From Pigoraptor vietnamica (Eukaryota; Opisthokonta; Filasterea), in NCBI GenBank assembly GCA_943704525.1, contig CALSCQ010000238.1, positions 1 to 28,894 on the forward strand: a stretch of DNA of 28,894 bases, given 5' to 3'. Shown here piece by piece: positions 1 to 9,496 of this stretch (its first letter is position 1; the number at the start of each line of letters is the position of its first letter). A program made the translations under genes and the position numbers. Under the pieces are notes generated by a model that had not been told where the DNA came from, ran no database searches, and saw only the letters and a program-made list of their open reading frames with translations.

Positions 1-53
<53 letters not shown>
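1..53. repeat. (GA)n microsatellite at left edge
   Basis: The window opens with an uninterrupted AG dinucleotide run that continues off the left edge. It ends 8 bases beyond the stop codon of the minus-strand Stum-like gene, so in that transcript it would be a (CU)n tract at the start of the 3' UTR. Confidence 0.95.
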
Positions 54-56
<3 letters not shown>

Positions 57-61
57 GGTGT

Positions 62-1499
62 TCAAGCCGTCGTCGAGACCACGGTGACGGGTTGGCCGAC
101 AGGCTGCTGGTAGACAGCGACCGTGCGATTCTCGGGCTCCGCTGCGCACAGGCGGCCCATGTAAACAAAAACGCATCTCATGGGGCACGGCGAAGAGTGA
201 AGGAACGAGGGAAGAGGAGAAGCAAGCAAGGGAGAGAGTGAAGGAGATATGTGATTAGAGACATGCTGGCAGGCTAGCTCACAGATGCACAACATACGCA
301 TCGCAACCCACTCGCAGAGGCGACGAAGGCGAGGCCCCACATGATGGACCAGACCCAGCCGATGATGACTGGGGAGAAACAGGGGAAGCAGGGTCAGTTT
401 ACACGAACACAGATCGTCCAGCAAAGAAATGCCGATAACGACGCAGAACAAGCCAAGCACCCACAGAGAGCGAGGAAAAGCTGCACGGCGCCCATGAGAA
501 GGTTGGCGAAGAACGATCCGATGCGAGGACCGCACCCCATGCCGGGATTGGCGGCGGGGCAGGGGAAGAGCACGACAAAGGCGGCGATGATGGTGCCTGC
601 AGGACGTGTGTGTGTGTGTGTGCGTGTGTGCGTGTGTGTTTGTGTGTGTGTGTTCGGAGGGTGGGGAAGGAAAACAAGAAGGAAGCCCTGGATTAGAGAC
701 AGTAGTTCCACGAGACATGAAAGTGGCACGGGCGACAGAACGACAACACGAACGACGACCAAACGGACGCCAACGCGCACACGCACCGACGCCAGGCAGG
801 ATGAAGTTGATGATGCAGAGGACAACGGCGAGCGGAACGACCATCTTGGGGATCATAATCTTGCTCTGCTCGAAGAAGCCCTTCTCCTGAACAATGACCT
901 GCTGCATCTGCGGCTGCGTCGTCGTCACGACCACCTGCTGCGTGTACACCCTGAGGGCGAATTAGGGACCGTGTCATTGATAGTAGCCAGAGGGACCAGG
1001 GCCGCGCGGACGTGAGAGTCGGCTACAATGGGCTACAGGAACAGTGAACAGTCGCCACTCCATTTGGCGAACGAGCCACGAAGAGAGCAAAGAGATTGTC
1101 GATTCACACGGAGGCCAAAGTGATAGATCCACATTCCAAACGCCCCACTTCCCTGTCCTCTCACCACACACACACACACACACACAACACAACACACACA
1201 CACACACACACTGCACGCGCTTCGCGATCACACCACGCTTCGCGGATCACTCACTGTCCCTGCGGCGGATACTGGCCCTGCGGGGGGTAGTAGCCAGGCG
1301 GCGCACCCGCGGCGTAGCCTTGTGGCGGATACCCCTGCGGCGGATACCCCTGTTGGGGAGGGTAACCCTGCTGGGGAGGGTAACCCTGCTGGGGAGGATA
1401 GCCTTGCTGAGGGGGATAGCCTTGCTGGGGGGGATAGCCTTGCTGAGGGGGGTAGCCCTGTTGGGGAGGGTAGCCCTCAGGCTGGCCCTGGGCGGGCAT
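62..1499 (-). CDS. Stum/Spec3-family membrane protein with GYPPQQ repeat head
   Basis: Five-exon model, complement of 1255-1499, 787-950, 465-596, 312-368 and 62-141, giving 225 aa with all phases consistent. Residues 1-82 are a low-complexity head with seven GYPPQQ copies followed by shorter variants, as in the proline-rich tails of some membrane proteins. From about residue 115 comes a Spec3/Stum-like core: [23 protein letters not shown], a first hydrophobic helix ending at the exon 2/3 junction, continues as [13 protein letters not shown]; then [19 protein letters not shown], and finally [11 protein letters not shown]. The LPGVGTI and IGWVWSI signatures define my call. Family members are small two- to three-helix membrane proteins; Drosophila stum acts in mechanosensory neurons and sea urchin Spec3 is tied to ciliated ectoderm. 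Function here is unknown. The ATG at 1499 is the first in frame and directly follows an acceptor-like ctctcgcag, so a non-coding upstream exon is likely. Confidence 0.8.
605..653. repeat. (GT)n tract in Stum-like intron 2
   Basis: Imperfect GT run on the plus strand. In the sense of the minus-strand gene it is a (CA)n tract ending immediately before the 3' splice site at 597-598 (gtcctgcag). Confidence 0.9.
1164..1212. repeat. (CA)n tract in Stum-like intron 1
   Basis: Nearly pure CA run inside the 304-bp first coding intron (951-1254), the longest intron in the window. On the transcribed strand it reads (UG)n. Confidence 0.9.
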
Positions 1500-1996
1500 C
1501 CTGCGAGAGGGTGTGATTAGAGAAAACAAGGGCGATCGCGACTGAATGCGTTAGAATAAGACTGAAGAGTATACAGCGACACACATCGGTGACCAATAAA
1601 GTGGAAAATTCGTTGTGCGGTCAACGCGAACAGGCGTTTGATTCCCTCTCTCTCGCACAACACACACGCAACCGCAGCCTAAAGATCATATAATTAAAAA
1701 GACTCGAAAAACGTTAAAAAAACAAGCTCCGTACTTGTCCGCGTTTTCAGCCATTTTCTCTCAGTGCTCGTGCTTGGTTGAGCCTCCTTGATCCTCGTCC
1801 TCCCTTTTGCAAGTTGTAGCGCTGTTGTTTTTCTTCTCAAAACTGTCGTGCACCACCATCCTCACAGTGCTGAGAGGGCGGAGCCTGTGCCACTTCTCTA
1901 CTAAATTAGGCACAAGTCATTCATATAAAATCAATGGCAAAATTAACAGTATACTTAATTGTCCTGTGCCCATTTAGTACATGGCTTTTTTTTTGT
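1500..1996. other. Intergenic: Stum-like 5' flank and PLPBP 3' flank
   Basis: This 497-bp stretch holds no convincing gene. The part nearest 1500 should carry the 5' UTR and promoter of the minus-strand Stum-like gene; an acceptor-like ctctcgcag abuts its ATG, and an ATTGG (inverted CCAAT) reads on the minus strand near 1593-1597. Positions about 1680-1730 are AT-rich. The rest is the 3' flank of the PLP-homeostasis gene. I see no clear AATAAA for that gene. Confidence 0.6.
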
Positions 1997-3456
1997 TCAC
2001 TTGGGCTTTGGAGGGTACCAGCGCGGTCCGAATATCACGCTCCCAACGCGAACGTTTGTGCTTCCCATTTCGATCTGCGACGAAAAGGGACTAACAACAG
2101 TGAGCCAAACCGCTGCAATGAAGTATGGGAAATGTGAACGGAACCTGCATGACCCACCGCGTGCTCAAAGTCGCCAGACATTCCCATGCTGAGCTCCAAT
2201 TCACCGGCGGGCACGCCCAATTCGCGAGCGATGACATCTCTACAAGCCGCCAACGCCTGCGGAATACATAATAGGCATGAGTGGTCATTGACAGAACTCC
2301 GTTACAGTTCACGAACACACACACGCGCGCGACGCACGCACACACACACACACGCACACACACACACACACATTCACTTGCCTTAAAATCGGGGTTTGGC
2401 GGGCTGTTGCGGTCCCAGTCCGGGTCACCTATCGTCATCAAGCCAGCGAAAACTAGGCGAGGGCAGTTTGTTGTAACATGGCGTACAAGCGCAAGGACGC
2501 CGGCATCGTCGGTACCGCTCTTGCCTTCAGGGACCCGCCATGTCAGCGAACGGCATACACAGCAATAGCACCGCATATCCAACACTTACTCTTTTCGCCA
2601 CTAGTGTTGACCTGCACGAGCACTCGCAGGGGTTCGGCACGGTTCAACTTCACCGCCGCGTTGTTGAGAGCCGTGGCGAGCTTCACGCTGTCCACAGTTT
2701 CGAGACAATATAAATTCGGAATTGCTGCGCGCACGGACAGTCAGTCTCACAAGTAGAGATATGTTGCGCAACACACGGACATGCATGGATAAGCACGCAC
2801 ATGAGCACGTACACAACGCGAATGAATGTGCACGTACACATGACATCTTTGCACTTGTTCGACTGGAGATGTCCGATAAAATGCCACTGAACATCAGCCG
2901 GCATCTGGGTTCGTGAGACGTAAGCGGAGCTCCATACTGGGACATGCGACAGCGATACTCACCTTCGAAGCCTTCTCCACCAATTCTTGGACCTGCGCAG
3001 AGGCCGCACCGTCAGTTCACGAACTCACAATCCCCGATGAAATAGCCTGAGCAAGCGAAAGACCACCCACGTAGTTCTCGCCAAAGTGTCGTTGCCCCGC
3101 ATTATACGCCGCGATGAGATGCGATACAGGCTTCGTCTTGCTCACAGCCACCAAACGCGGTGGCTTACTCTGCAATAGCACGGAAGTTAGTGACGTGGCC
3201 GTGACTAGACAAGAGGTCGACGGCTGACCTGCAATTCCGCAGGTCGCGCTGCGGCAGCTTTCTCCACTAGCTCACGCACGCGAACGACATTTTCCGCGAC
3301 GGCGCGTTCTTCATCCTTGCCGTCAGCGCTGCCGTCCATGTTGCAGTTGGCGCGGGTCGAGAGGCTCGCACTGCTGCGGACGACCGAAAACCAAGGATGT
3401 GCAATTGCGCGTCGACAAAGGGAGCGGGAATACAAACCAACAGAGTACAACAGCAT
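1997..3456 (-). CDS. PLPBP: Pyridoxal phosphate homeostasis protein (YggS/PROSC family)
   Basis: Eight exons, complement of 3229-3456, 3071-3169, 2963-2992, 2838-2904, 2590-2724, 2382-2524, 2158-2256 and 1997-2074, giving 292 aa. The family binds PLP in a TIM-barrel fold and buffers vitamin B6 and amino-acid metabolism; it is not known to be an enzyme. Diagnostic motifs run in order: LVAVSKTKP with the PLP-forming lysine at about residue 87, [65 protein letters not shown] and [15 protein letters not shown]. The first about 45 residues ([16 protein letters not shown] onwards) precede the family core, are rich in Arg and Ser and lack acidic residues, resembling a mitochondrial presequence. Exon 3 is only 30 nt. 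The intron at 2257-2381 begins with GC rather than GT. Translation is taken from the first ATG, 3456; a second in-frame ATG follows the presequence. It shares a 331-bp divergent promoter with Nup54. Confidence 0.93.
2315..2373. repeat. (CA)n tract inside PLPBP GC-AG intron
   Basis: Imperfect CA run, (UG)n on the transcribed strand, starting about 8 nt downstream of the GC 5' splice site at 2380-2381. Confidence 0.9.
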
Positions 3457-3787
3457 GCTGAGACACCACACAGTCGTGTTGGCCTCTTGCTAGGCGGAAG
3501 TACAGGCTCGCGATAAAGTGAAGTGGAAAAACGGCTTCGATCCATCACGTGACCACACGCCCGGATGCAATTCGGGCGCCAACATGTGTGAGTTGAAAGG
3601 CCGCCATCAACGCACACAAGCACACACGCACGCGAGACGCACGCAGTTCCTTGGGGAGATCCGGGAGCGGTGCGGTCGCGCAGGTCAGCAGCGGTGCTTG
3701 TTTGTCACTCTCGCGCGCGGGAGTGTTCCCGGGGAAGGGAGTAGGTCCGTTAATTCCGTCGTGCGATCGCGACGCATCTACAGCAAC
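3457..3787. promoter_or_regulatory. Bidirectional promoter region, PLPBP (-) / Nup54 (+)
   Basis: A 331-bp region lies between the two divergent start codons. It contains the palindromic E-box TCACGTGA at 3545-3552. No TATA box is visible for either direction. The part close to Nup54 is rich in GC and CG dinucleotides. Assignment as promoter rests on position only. Confidence 0.6.
3545..3552. promoter_or_regulatory. TCACGTGA palindromic E-box
   Basis: Exact 8-bp palindrome with a CACGTG core, the type of site bound by bHLH-leucine-zipper factors. It lies inside the divergent PLPBP/Nup54 promoter. A second identical site is in the divergent MRLC/RPB10 promoter. Binding is inferred only. Confidence 0.4.
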
Positions 3788-6360
3788 ATGGCGAGCTTTG
3801 GAGGAGCAGGTGCGTCATTGCATGTCGTGGCGCACCGCTTCCCTTCTCAAGTGCCGCGTGTTGTGTGTTTATGCGCACGCGTTGCCCCGCTTCTCTGACC
3901 CCATGAAGTGTGCAGGGAGCTTTGGATTCGGAACGCCCACTGCCGCGCCACCGGCGTTCGGCCAACAACAGCAAGCGCCAGCATTCGGCGCCACTAATAC
4001 GGCCGTGACGGGATTTGGAACCCCCGGCACGGCAGCGGCGACCGCCACGCCTGGGCTGTTTGGCACACAAACGCAGGGCGCGGGCTTTGGGACGACGTCT
4101 ACGCCCGGCTTTGGCATGGGAACACAGACGGGTGGCGCGGGGGCGGGCACTTTCGGTATGACACAGACGGGTGGCGCGGGGGCGGGCACTTTCGGTATGA
4201 CACAGACGGGTGGCGCGGGGGCGGGCACTTTCGGAATGGCACAGACGGGGACCACGGGCCCGGGCACCGGGTATGGGAGGGGCGCAGGCGGCCTTGGCGG
4301 GTCTCTGTTTGGCCAGACGGCGACGCAACCCTCAACGGGTCTGGGACTCGGTTCCACCGGGGCCGGCGCAGGGGGCTTTTCTCTGGGGGGTGCGGGTGCG
4401 GGTGGAAGCACGCTCGGCGGGCTTGGGGGAATGGGCGCGGGAGGGACGACGACTGGCTTTGGGTCGAGTCTCGGCGGTGGAACCGCGCTCGGCGGCAGCA
4501 CCTTTGGAACGGGCGGCCTCGGAGGCGGTCTTGGCACGGGATTGGGAGGTACTGGGCTCGGCGGTACTGGGCTCGGCGGTACTGGGCTTGGCTCGACGGG
4601 CGTTGGAAGCGGGCTGGGGGGCCTCGGCACGGGACAGGGCCAAAGTTCCGGGTTCTCGCTCGGCGGGGGTTTGGGGTCCACGACGGGCGGCCTCGGCTCA
4701 ACAGGGCTCGGGGGTGGTTTGGGCGGTCTGGGATCGACGGGACTCGGGACGACGGGTCTTGGGTCCGGACTCGGGTCGACAGGGCTCGGGGGCCTCGGTG
4801 GAGGACTCGGCGGCGGCCTCGGGGGTCTCGGGACTGGCCTTGGCCAAGGGGGACTTGGAGGGGGCGGCTTGACGGGCGGCCTCGGCCAAGGGGGGCTTGG
4901 AGGGGGCCTGGGAGGGCTGGGCGGCGGGCTCGGCGGGCTCGGCGGCGGGATGCAACAGCAGCCGGGGTTGGGCGTGCTGCCGCTGCAGGACCCGATGGAA
5001 GAGGTCAAGCGCATCTACTTTGCGTACAATCCGCAGCACCCGAACTGCATGTTTAAGGTGCGGTGCCGGTTGTGAGTGATGTGCGGTGTTCTTAACTTCG
5101 CAAGCATGACGCTAACTGCACTGTTTTCACGCACTTCGTTCCTTTTCTTTTTTCGCGCGCAACTGAATCGATGCTTGTGTCTGTGTGTTGTAATCTAATT
5201 CAGCATCGCGCTCTTCCCCCCTCTCTCACGCGTAGCACATGTTCTACAACGTTGTCTCGCCTGCCGAAGTGAGCCAATACCAGCGTCCCCAAACGACGGA
5301 TCAGCGGCTGTGGACGCAGGCGCAGACAAAAAATCCGGACCCTTCGAAGTGCGTTTTGCAGTCTTAATGCTTTTATAATTTGAACGGTCAATGTGTGTGC
5401 ACATGCCCCTCGTGTATTTACTGAACACCGCGTCCCTCTGCGCACACCGACAGGCTCGTCCCAGTGCAGGCCACTGGCATGAGCGAGCTCCTCCGGCGAA
5501 TGGACCTCCAAGATGGCCAGATTGCGGTTCACAGGAAAACACTCAAGGTGCCACGCCGCTCCCTTCCTTTTTTTCCTCTGCAATCGCTGTCGCCTTCTGT
5601 CGTGCCGACCTTTGTGCCACTGCCGTTGCAGATGATTGAAGACAACATTGGGAAGATACAGCGCGACTTTGAAACGAAGACGCTGGCCAAGCTCGAGGTG
5701 TACCGACGGGAGCAATCGAGCCTTGCGCACAGGGTATTGGCGCTCGTGTGCAAATTGGAGGTCCTGCGGTGAGTTGTCGGTTTACGTGTTCCTGTTGTAT
5801 GCGGACACACTTGCCTCTGTTTTCACTCTCCAGACATTTTCGAGTGTTCCGCTTCACCTTTTACTTCCCATTGATTGCCCGTTTCACTCAACAGCAAGAG
5901 CGGCTATTCGCTCATGGCGGACGAGGAGGAGTTCCGACGGAGGCTCGATGCCATCTTGCAGGAGCTTGCCAAGCCGACGCTGTTCCGCGGAAGGATCAAC
6001 GAGATCCAGTCGCTCCTCAATATCGTCATTGGCTCGTCGCAGGCGCCGCCCAAGTTTGACGTGGCGGACCCTGCTGCGTTGGCGCAGATACAGAAGGTGC
6101 GTGCCCGTCCATCCGTGTGCCGCTGTGTGACGTACACAAGAGCCGTAACCCATCGGTATCTGCCTGTCTCACGTGAGCCGATGTGACCATCCGTATCTGC
6201 CTCTCACATATGAGCTGTGACTGAGTCTCGCGTGTGCGTCCGCCCGCAGTATCTGGCCGATCAGCAGCGGGGCATCCAACAGCTCATCTCTGTTCTGAGG
6301 GAGGATTCGGAGGATGTCGCCATCATTCTCAAGGGGCTTGAAGAGGGGTCTGGTCGCTGA
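3788..6360 (+). CDS. NUP54: Nucleoporin Nup54, central-channel FG nucleoporin
   Basis: Seven exons (3788-3809, 3916-5057, 5236-5348, 5454-5547, 5632-5768, 5895-6096, 6250-6360) give 606 aa. The first exon encodes only MASFGGAG. Residues about 8-370 are a Gly-rich repeat domain: the first part has true FG motifs (SFGFG, AFGQ, GTFGM, SLFG), while the last roughly 165 residues are almost entirely GLGG. After this comes the conserved Nup54 region: IYFAYNPQHPNCMFK-HMFYNVVSP, a Pro/Asp-Pro segment (NPDPSKLVPVQ), then heptad-like helices (MIEDNIGKIQRDFETKTLAKLEVYRREQ and on to the C-terminus) that in the family pair with Nup62 and Nup58 as a triple coiled coil in the nuclear pore channel. Length is close to the vertebrate protein (about 500 aa) plus a longer repeat region. 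The start is the first ATG, with consistent phase into exon 2. Confidence 0.93.
4122..4238 (+). repeat. 39-bp coding tandem repeat, three copies, in Nup54
   Basis: Three near-perfect 39-bp units at 4122-4160, 4161-4199 and 4200-4238 each encode TQTGGAGAGTFGM (last copy ends FGMAQTG), with one FG motif per unit. Near-identity at the DNA level indicates recent in-frame expansion. Confidence 0.9.
6169..6176. promoter_or_regulatory. TCACGTGA motif in Nup54 last intron
   Basis: Exact copy of the palindromic E-box also found in two promoters of this window. Here it is inside an intron (6097-6249), so regulatory use is doubtful. Confidence 0.2.
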
Positions 6361-6867
6361 ATACACTGACTACAGTTGTATATTTGCAGCCTTAGAGCCG
6401 CCAGGGTAAAAATCACAGGTGCCTGCCGGCAGCAATGCATGTGCCCACGCACCCACGCAGACCATGCACCTACCTGTCGCGACTCTCTCGCAGAGGCAAA
6501 TTACAGATGAGTGGCATATTTTGTTTGATTTTCTTGGCAGTTTCGGACGGCTCCGAACGCAGACGTCTTGGCCAATCGCGGCGATCTTCTTTTTTTTCTC
6601 CTTCGAGAAATTTTCGCTCCTTCTTTCCCGTCAGCGTGCATGCATTGTGCGGTGAGCGCAATGGGCAGTCAGGCCGACACAGACGCCACACAGACACACC
6701 GGCGTGCGCATAAACTCAGTCCGAAAAAAATGGAAATCCGTTACAAACTCAGTCCGAAAAAAAATGTAGGTCCGTTATGTACATTTTCCGGCGCCAAAAG
6801 ACTGAGCACGCGAATTTCAAGAGCCGCCATGGACAACGCACACACGCAGAACAGTCGCAGAAACACT
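6361..6867. other. Intergenic between convergent Nup54 and MRLC
   Basis: A 507-bp gap lies between two convergent stop codons. It contains a short tandem duplication (6712-6779) and several T-rich stretches. I see no gene, no AATAAA on either strand and no RNA gene. Confidence 0.6.
6712..6779. repeat. 33-35 bp direct tandem duplication
   Basis: AACTCAGTCCGAAAAAAA followed by a diverged ATCCGTTA/GTCCGTTA tail occurs twice in tandem (about 6712-6744 and 6745-6779), in the intergenic gap between convergent genes. Confidence 0.85.
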
Positions 6868-8011
6868 CTACTCGTCGTCCTTGGTGCCGTGCTTGAGCAT
6901 CCGTGTAAATTCGATGTAGTTGAAGTTGTCCTTCGAGTCCACCGGTGCGCCGCGGAGCATGTCCTCAAACTGCACGAAGCAAACGAGATTCAGTCGCCGG
7001 CAAATATCTACCGCAAAGCACCGAGTAACGAATCTCTGTCACGTATGGACCGGACCCTTTTGTCACCTCGCCGACACTCCCCACACACTGAGATGCCCAT
7101 TATAGTGAATGCTGACACACAACGAACCTCGTCCTCTGTGAGGCGGTCGCCCGACGTCGTGAGGAGGTCGCGGAGGACATCGACGTTGACGAGGCCAGTA
7201 CCGCCCTGGTCAAAGCAGCCAAACGCATTCCGGATCACATCCTCGGGATCCGTGCCTGCAGACGCGCCCCAAGCCCACGAGTGTAAGTGCATTGAAACAA
7301 GCCACAAGCCAGTTCCGGTTCTGGAGGCATAGTAACAGAGTATGTGCGTTGTTAACCATGCGGCAAAAAAAGAAACCGTGAAGACGAATTCCAGTTGGAC
7401 TTACCGTTGAGCTTCTCGCCAAAAAGGGTGAGGAACATCGTGAAGTTGATCGTGCCAGGGGCCTCGTTCATCATGGCGTCAATCTCCTTCTCCGTCGGCT
7501 GGCGGCCTACGCACGCACACATCCCCATTAGCGCGAGTCGCATTCAACAACACGACTTCTGCGCGTCCTCATGCCCCCACAAGAAGACTCGCCGCACCAT
7601 TCTCCACGACCTCACTTGCTATTATCCGTACACAAAAAGTTGTTGACATAACTCACCAAACGAAGCGAGCATGTCCGTGAGGTCCTCTTTGCTGATAAAG
7701 CCATCGTGGTCCTGATCGATCATGTTGAATGCCTCCTTAAACTCGGAGATCTGGTTCTGATCGAACATGGCAAAGACGTTCGAGGTCGCACGCTGCGCGC
7801 GCTTCTTCTTCGTCTTCGTGCGCTGTGCCTACACATCACCGTAAAACACGCCATGAGAAGCGCATCCCCCACGCACTCATCGATGCACAAAGGGCGAAAT
7901 TGGGAAATCACGCGCACGCACAATCCGCAACACAGCGCGTTGGAATAACGTGAGCAAAGGAGGAATAGCCCACACTTATGACACAAGCACACGAACCATT
8001 GCCGCCGCCAT
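6868..8011 (-). CDS. Myosin II regulatory light chain, non-muscle/smooth-muscle type
   Basis: Five exons, complement of 7997-8011, 7657-7828, 7405-7506, 7128-7255 and 6868-6969, give 172 aa, the same length as vertebrate MYL9/MYL12. The protein binds the IQ motif of the myosin II neck and controls motor activity. The basic head [15 protein letters not shown] matches the animal form, with Thr20/Ser21 equivalent to the MLCK/ROCK sites Thr18/Ser19. EF-hand 1 ([12 protein letters not shown], residues 43-54) retains the divalent-ion ligands. [58 protein letters not shown] follow in family order. The first coding exon is only 15 nt (MAAAM) and relies on a gttcgt donor, which is also used by exon 4. 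It diverges from RPB10 across a 577-bp intergenic region. Confidence 0.94.
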
Positions 8012-8588
8012 TTTCAAAAGTCTGCGCGAATCCGCCCCGCGGCTCCTCCTCAAACAAAAGTACGATAACTTAGAAAATGCCACACGCGCGCAAAATGAAG
8101 TCTTCGTATGCGCCGCACACTCTAATAAAGAGAGAGGGGAGAGAGGGAGTGGGAGAGCGTGCCTGCGGTTGCTGTTTGTTTTGGGAAGGGACGCACAAGC
8201 GAGCCTACTTATTTAAGGGCACTTGCGGACGCCACGAAATAATTTCTCATATCTGTCGTAATTAATACGCTTTCGGTACATTTTCCATTATAAAATTAAT
8301 ACAAATTTATCTGGACATTTTGAGAAATATTGTCAATATCCACGCCCACTGTTTTTCTAAAGGCTCCATTGAGTAAGTTCCTTTGACCCGCAGAGTAACC
8401 CTGTCACGTGATGAAAATTTACTCCGCACACGTGAGACAAGCCAATGGGACGGCTTATGGCAGGATTTCGCCGATTAGCATATCGCGTGGGCTTGAAGAA
8501 GTGCATGCTGCATCACATCAAGACTTCGTTAATACTTTTTCTTCCTTATTTGCGACTGAGAGTTTTGTGCGAAAACTAGTTTCCGAGA
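8012..8588. promoter_or_regulatory. Bidirectional promoter region, MRLC (-) / RPB10 (+)
   Basis: A 577-bp gap lies between divergent ATGs. A GC-rich part lies next to MRLC; 8221-8345 is the most AT-rich stretch in this part of the window (runs such as TAATTAATAC and ATAAAATTAATAC). A TCACGTGA palindrome sits at 8404-8411, about 180 bp before the RPB10 ATG. No strong TATA box or coding potential is seen. Confidence 0.55.
8404..8411. promoter_or_regulatory. TCACGTGA palindromic E-box
   Basis: Exact 8-bp palindrome with CACGTG core within the MRLC/RPB10 divergent region, matching the site in the PLPBP/Nup54 divergent region. Confidence 0.4.
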
Positions 8589-9075
8589 ATGATTATACCT
8601 GTGCGCTGTTTCACTTGCGGCAAGGTGATTGGCGACAAATGGGACAAGTACATGGCGCTACTCTCGCAAGAGTATGAGGAAGCGTACGTGTCCCGCGCGT
8701 TCGCTGTAGAATGCTTGACGCCTTCATACGATATGTGCATCTATGTGTGCGAGCGCTGCATTATACGTGCTATTTTCACAACACATGTGTGTGTGTGTTT
8801 TCACAACACTTATGCGTTGCTTGCGTGTGATTGGCACTGCAGTGCGGCTCTCGACGAGCTTGGTCTGCGACGATATTGCTGCCGGCGAATGGTGCTCACG
8901 CACGTCGATCTTATTGAGAAACTTTTGCGCTACAACCGTGGGTGCATTTATTTCCTGCGCTTGGTTGTTTGCACTCAGCAGTGGGGATATGTTTCTAAAT
9001 GCAATTTTCCCGTTGACAGCTATCCAGCGCGATCCTGGTTTCGGCGGTGGTGCCGTCCAAAATCGTGGCGAGTGA
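8589..9075 (+). CDS. POLR2L: RNA polymerases I, II and III common subunit RPB10 (RPABC5)
   Basis: Three exons (8589-8683, 8843-8937, 9020-9075) give 81 aa. [12 protein letters not shown] at the start and RYCCRRM at residues 43-49 supply the four zinc cysteines (C7, C10, C44, C45), and [17 protein letters not shown] matches the conserved C-terminal helix. This small zinc-bundle subunit is shared by all three nuclear RNA polymerases. The C-terminus runs [17 protein letters not shown] after RYNP, about 12 residues longer than animal or yeast proteins (67-70 aa). This tail depends on a canonical acceptor (ttgacag) at 9018-9019 and on phase, not on homology. The start is the ATG giving the invariant MIIPVRC N-terminus. 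Confidence 0.95.
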
Positions 9076-9496
9076 TGATGAAGCGTTGGTGCGGCTGCGT
9101 TTGCGTGCGCGTGCTTGTTGTGCAGCGTGGCGTTTCGTTTGCTATCCCGTCGTTGTCGTAAAGGCGCGAAATTTACTGCTGACTATTGGCCGTTGTGCGT
9201 CGGCTGATCAATATGGTAACTGCATCAAGAAGGCATCGTTGTTCCGTGCAAGCTTGTGAAATGTGTGCAGAGGCGGCGCACATAATACGTCGGAGGACAC
9301 GCAAACGCTGACTACGTGACTGTCCACAAAGGCCGAACGAAGCAATTGTCACGTGCACACCGAAATGCCACTATTTGGTGTGGGTGTGACTTCCTTTACG
9401 AAGCTCCACGCGCATGGGGCGGCGCCGGGCCTGCAACCCAACCGCGAGGGAGAATCTATTCGCCGCAGCAGACCAAAAAACAACATAACACACTCG
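9076..9496. other. Intergenic between convergent RPB10 and mitochondrial-protein gene
   Basis: A 421-bp gap of 3' flanks. I see no further gene, repeat or clear polyadenylation signal. Confidence 0.6.

Noticed and set aside
1-53. Terminal GA and CA runs as telomere-like ends
   Set aside because: They are simple dinucleotide repeats of the kind seen throughout the introns; no telomere-type unit is present, so they are more likely window or assembly boundaries.
3869-5014. 381-aa proline-rich antisense frame
   Set aside because: It is the complement of Nup54 Gly codons (GGN read as NCC), not a gene.
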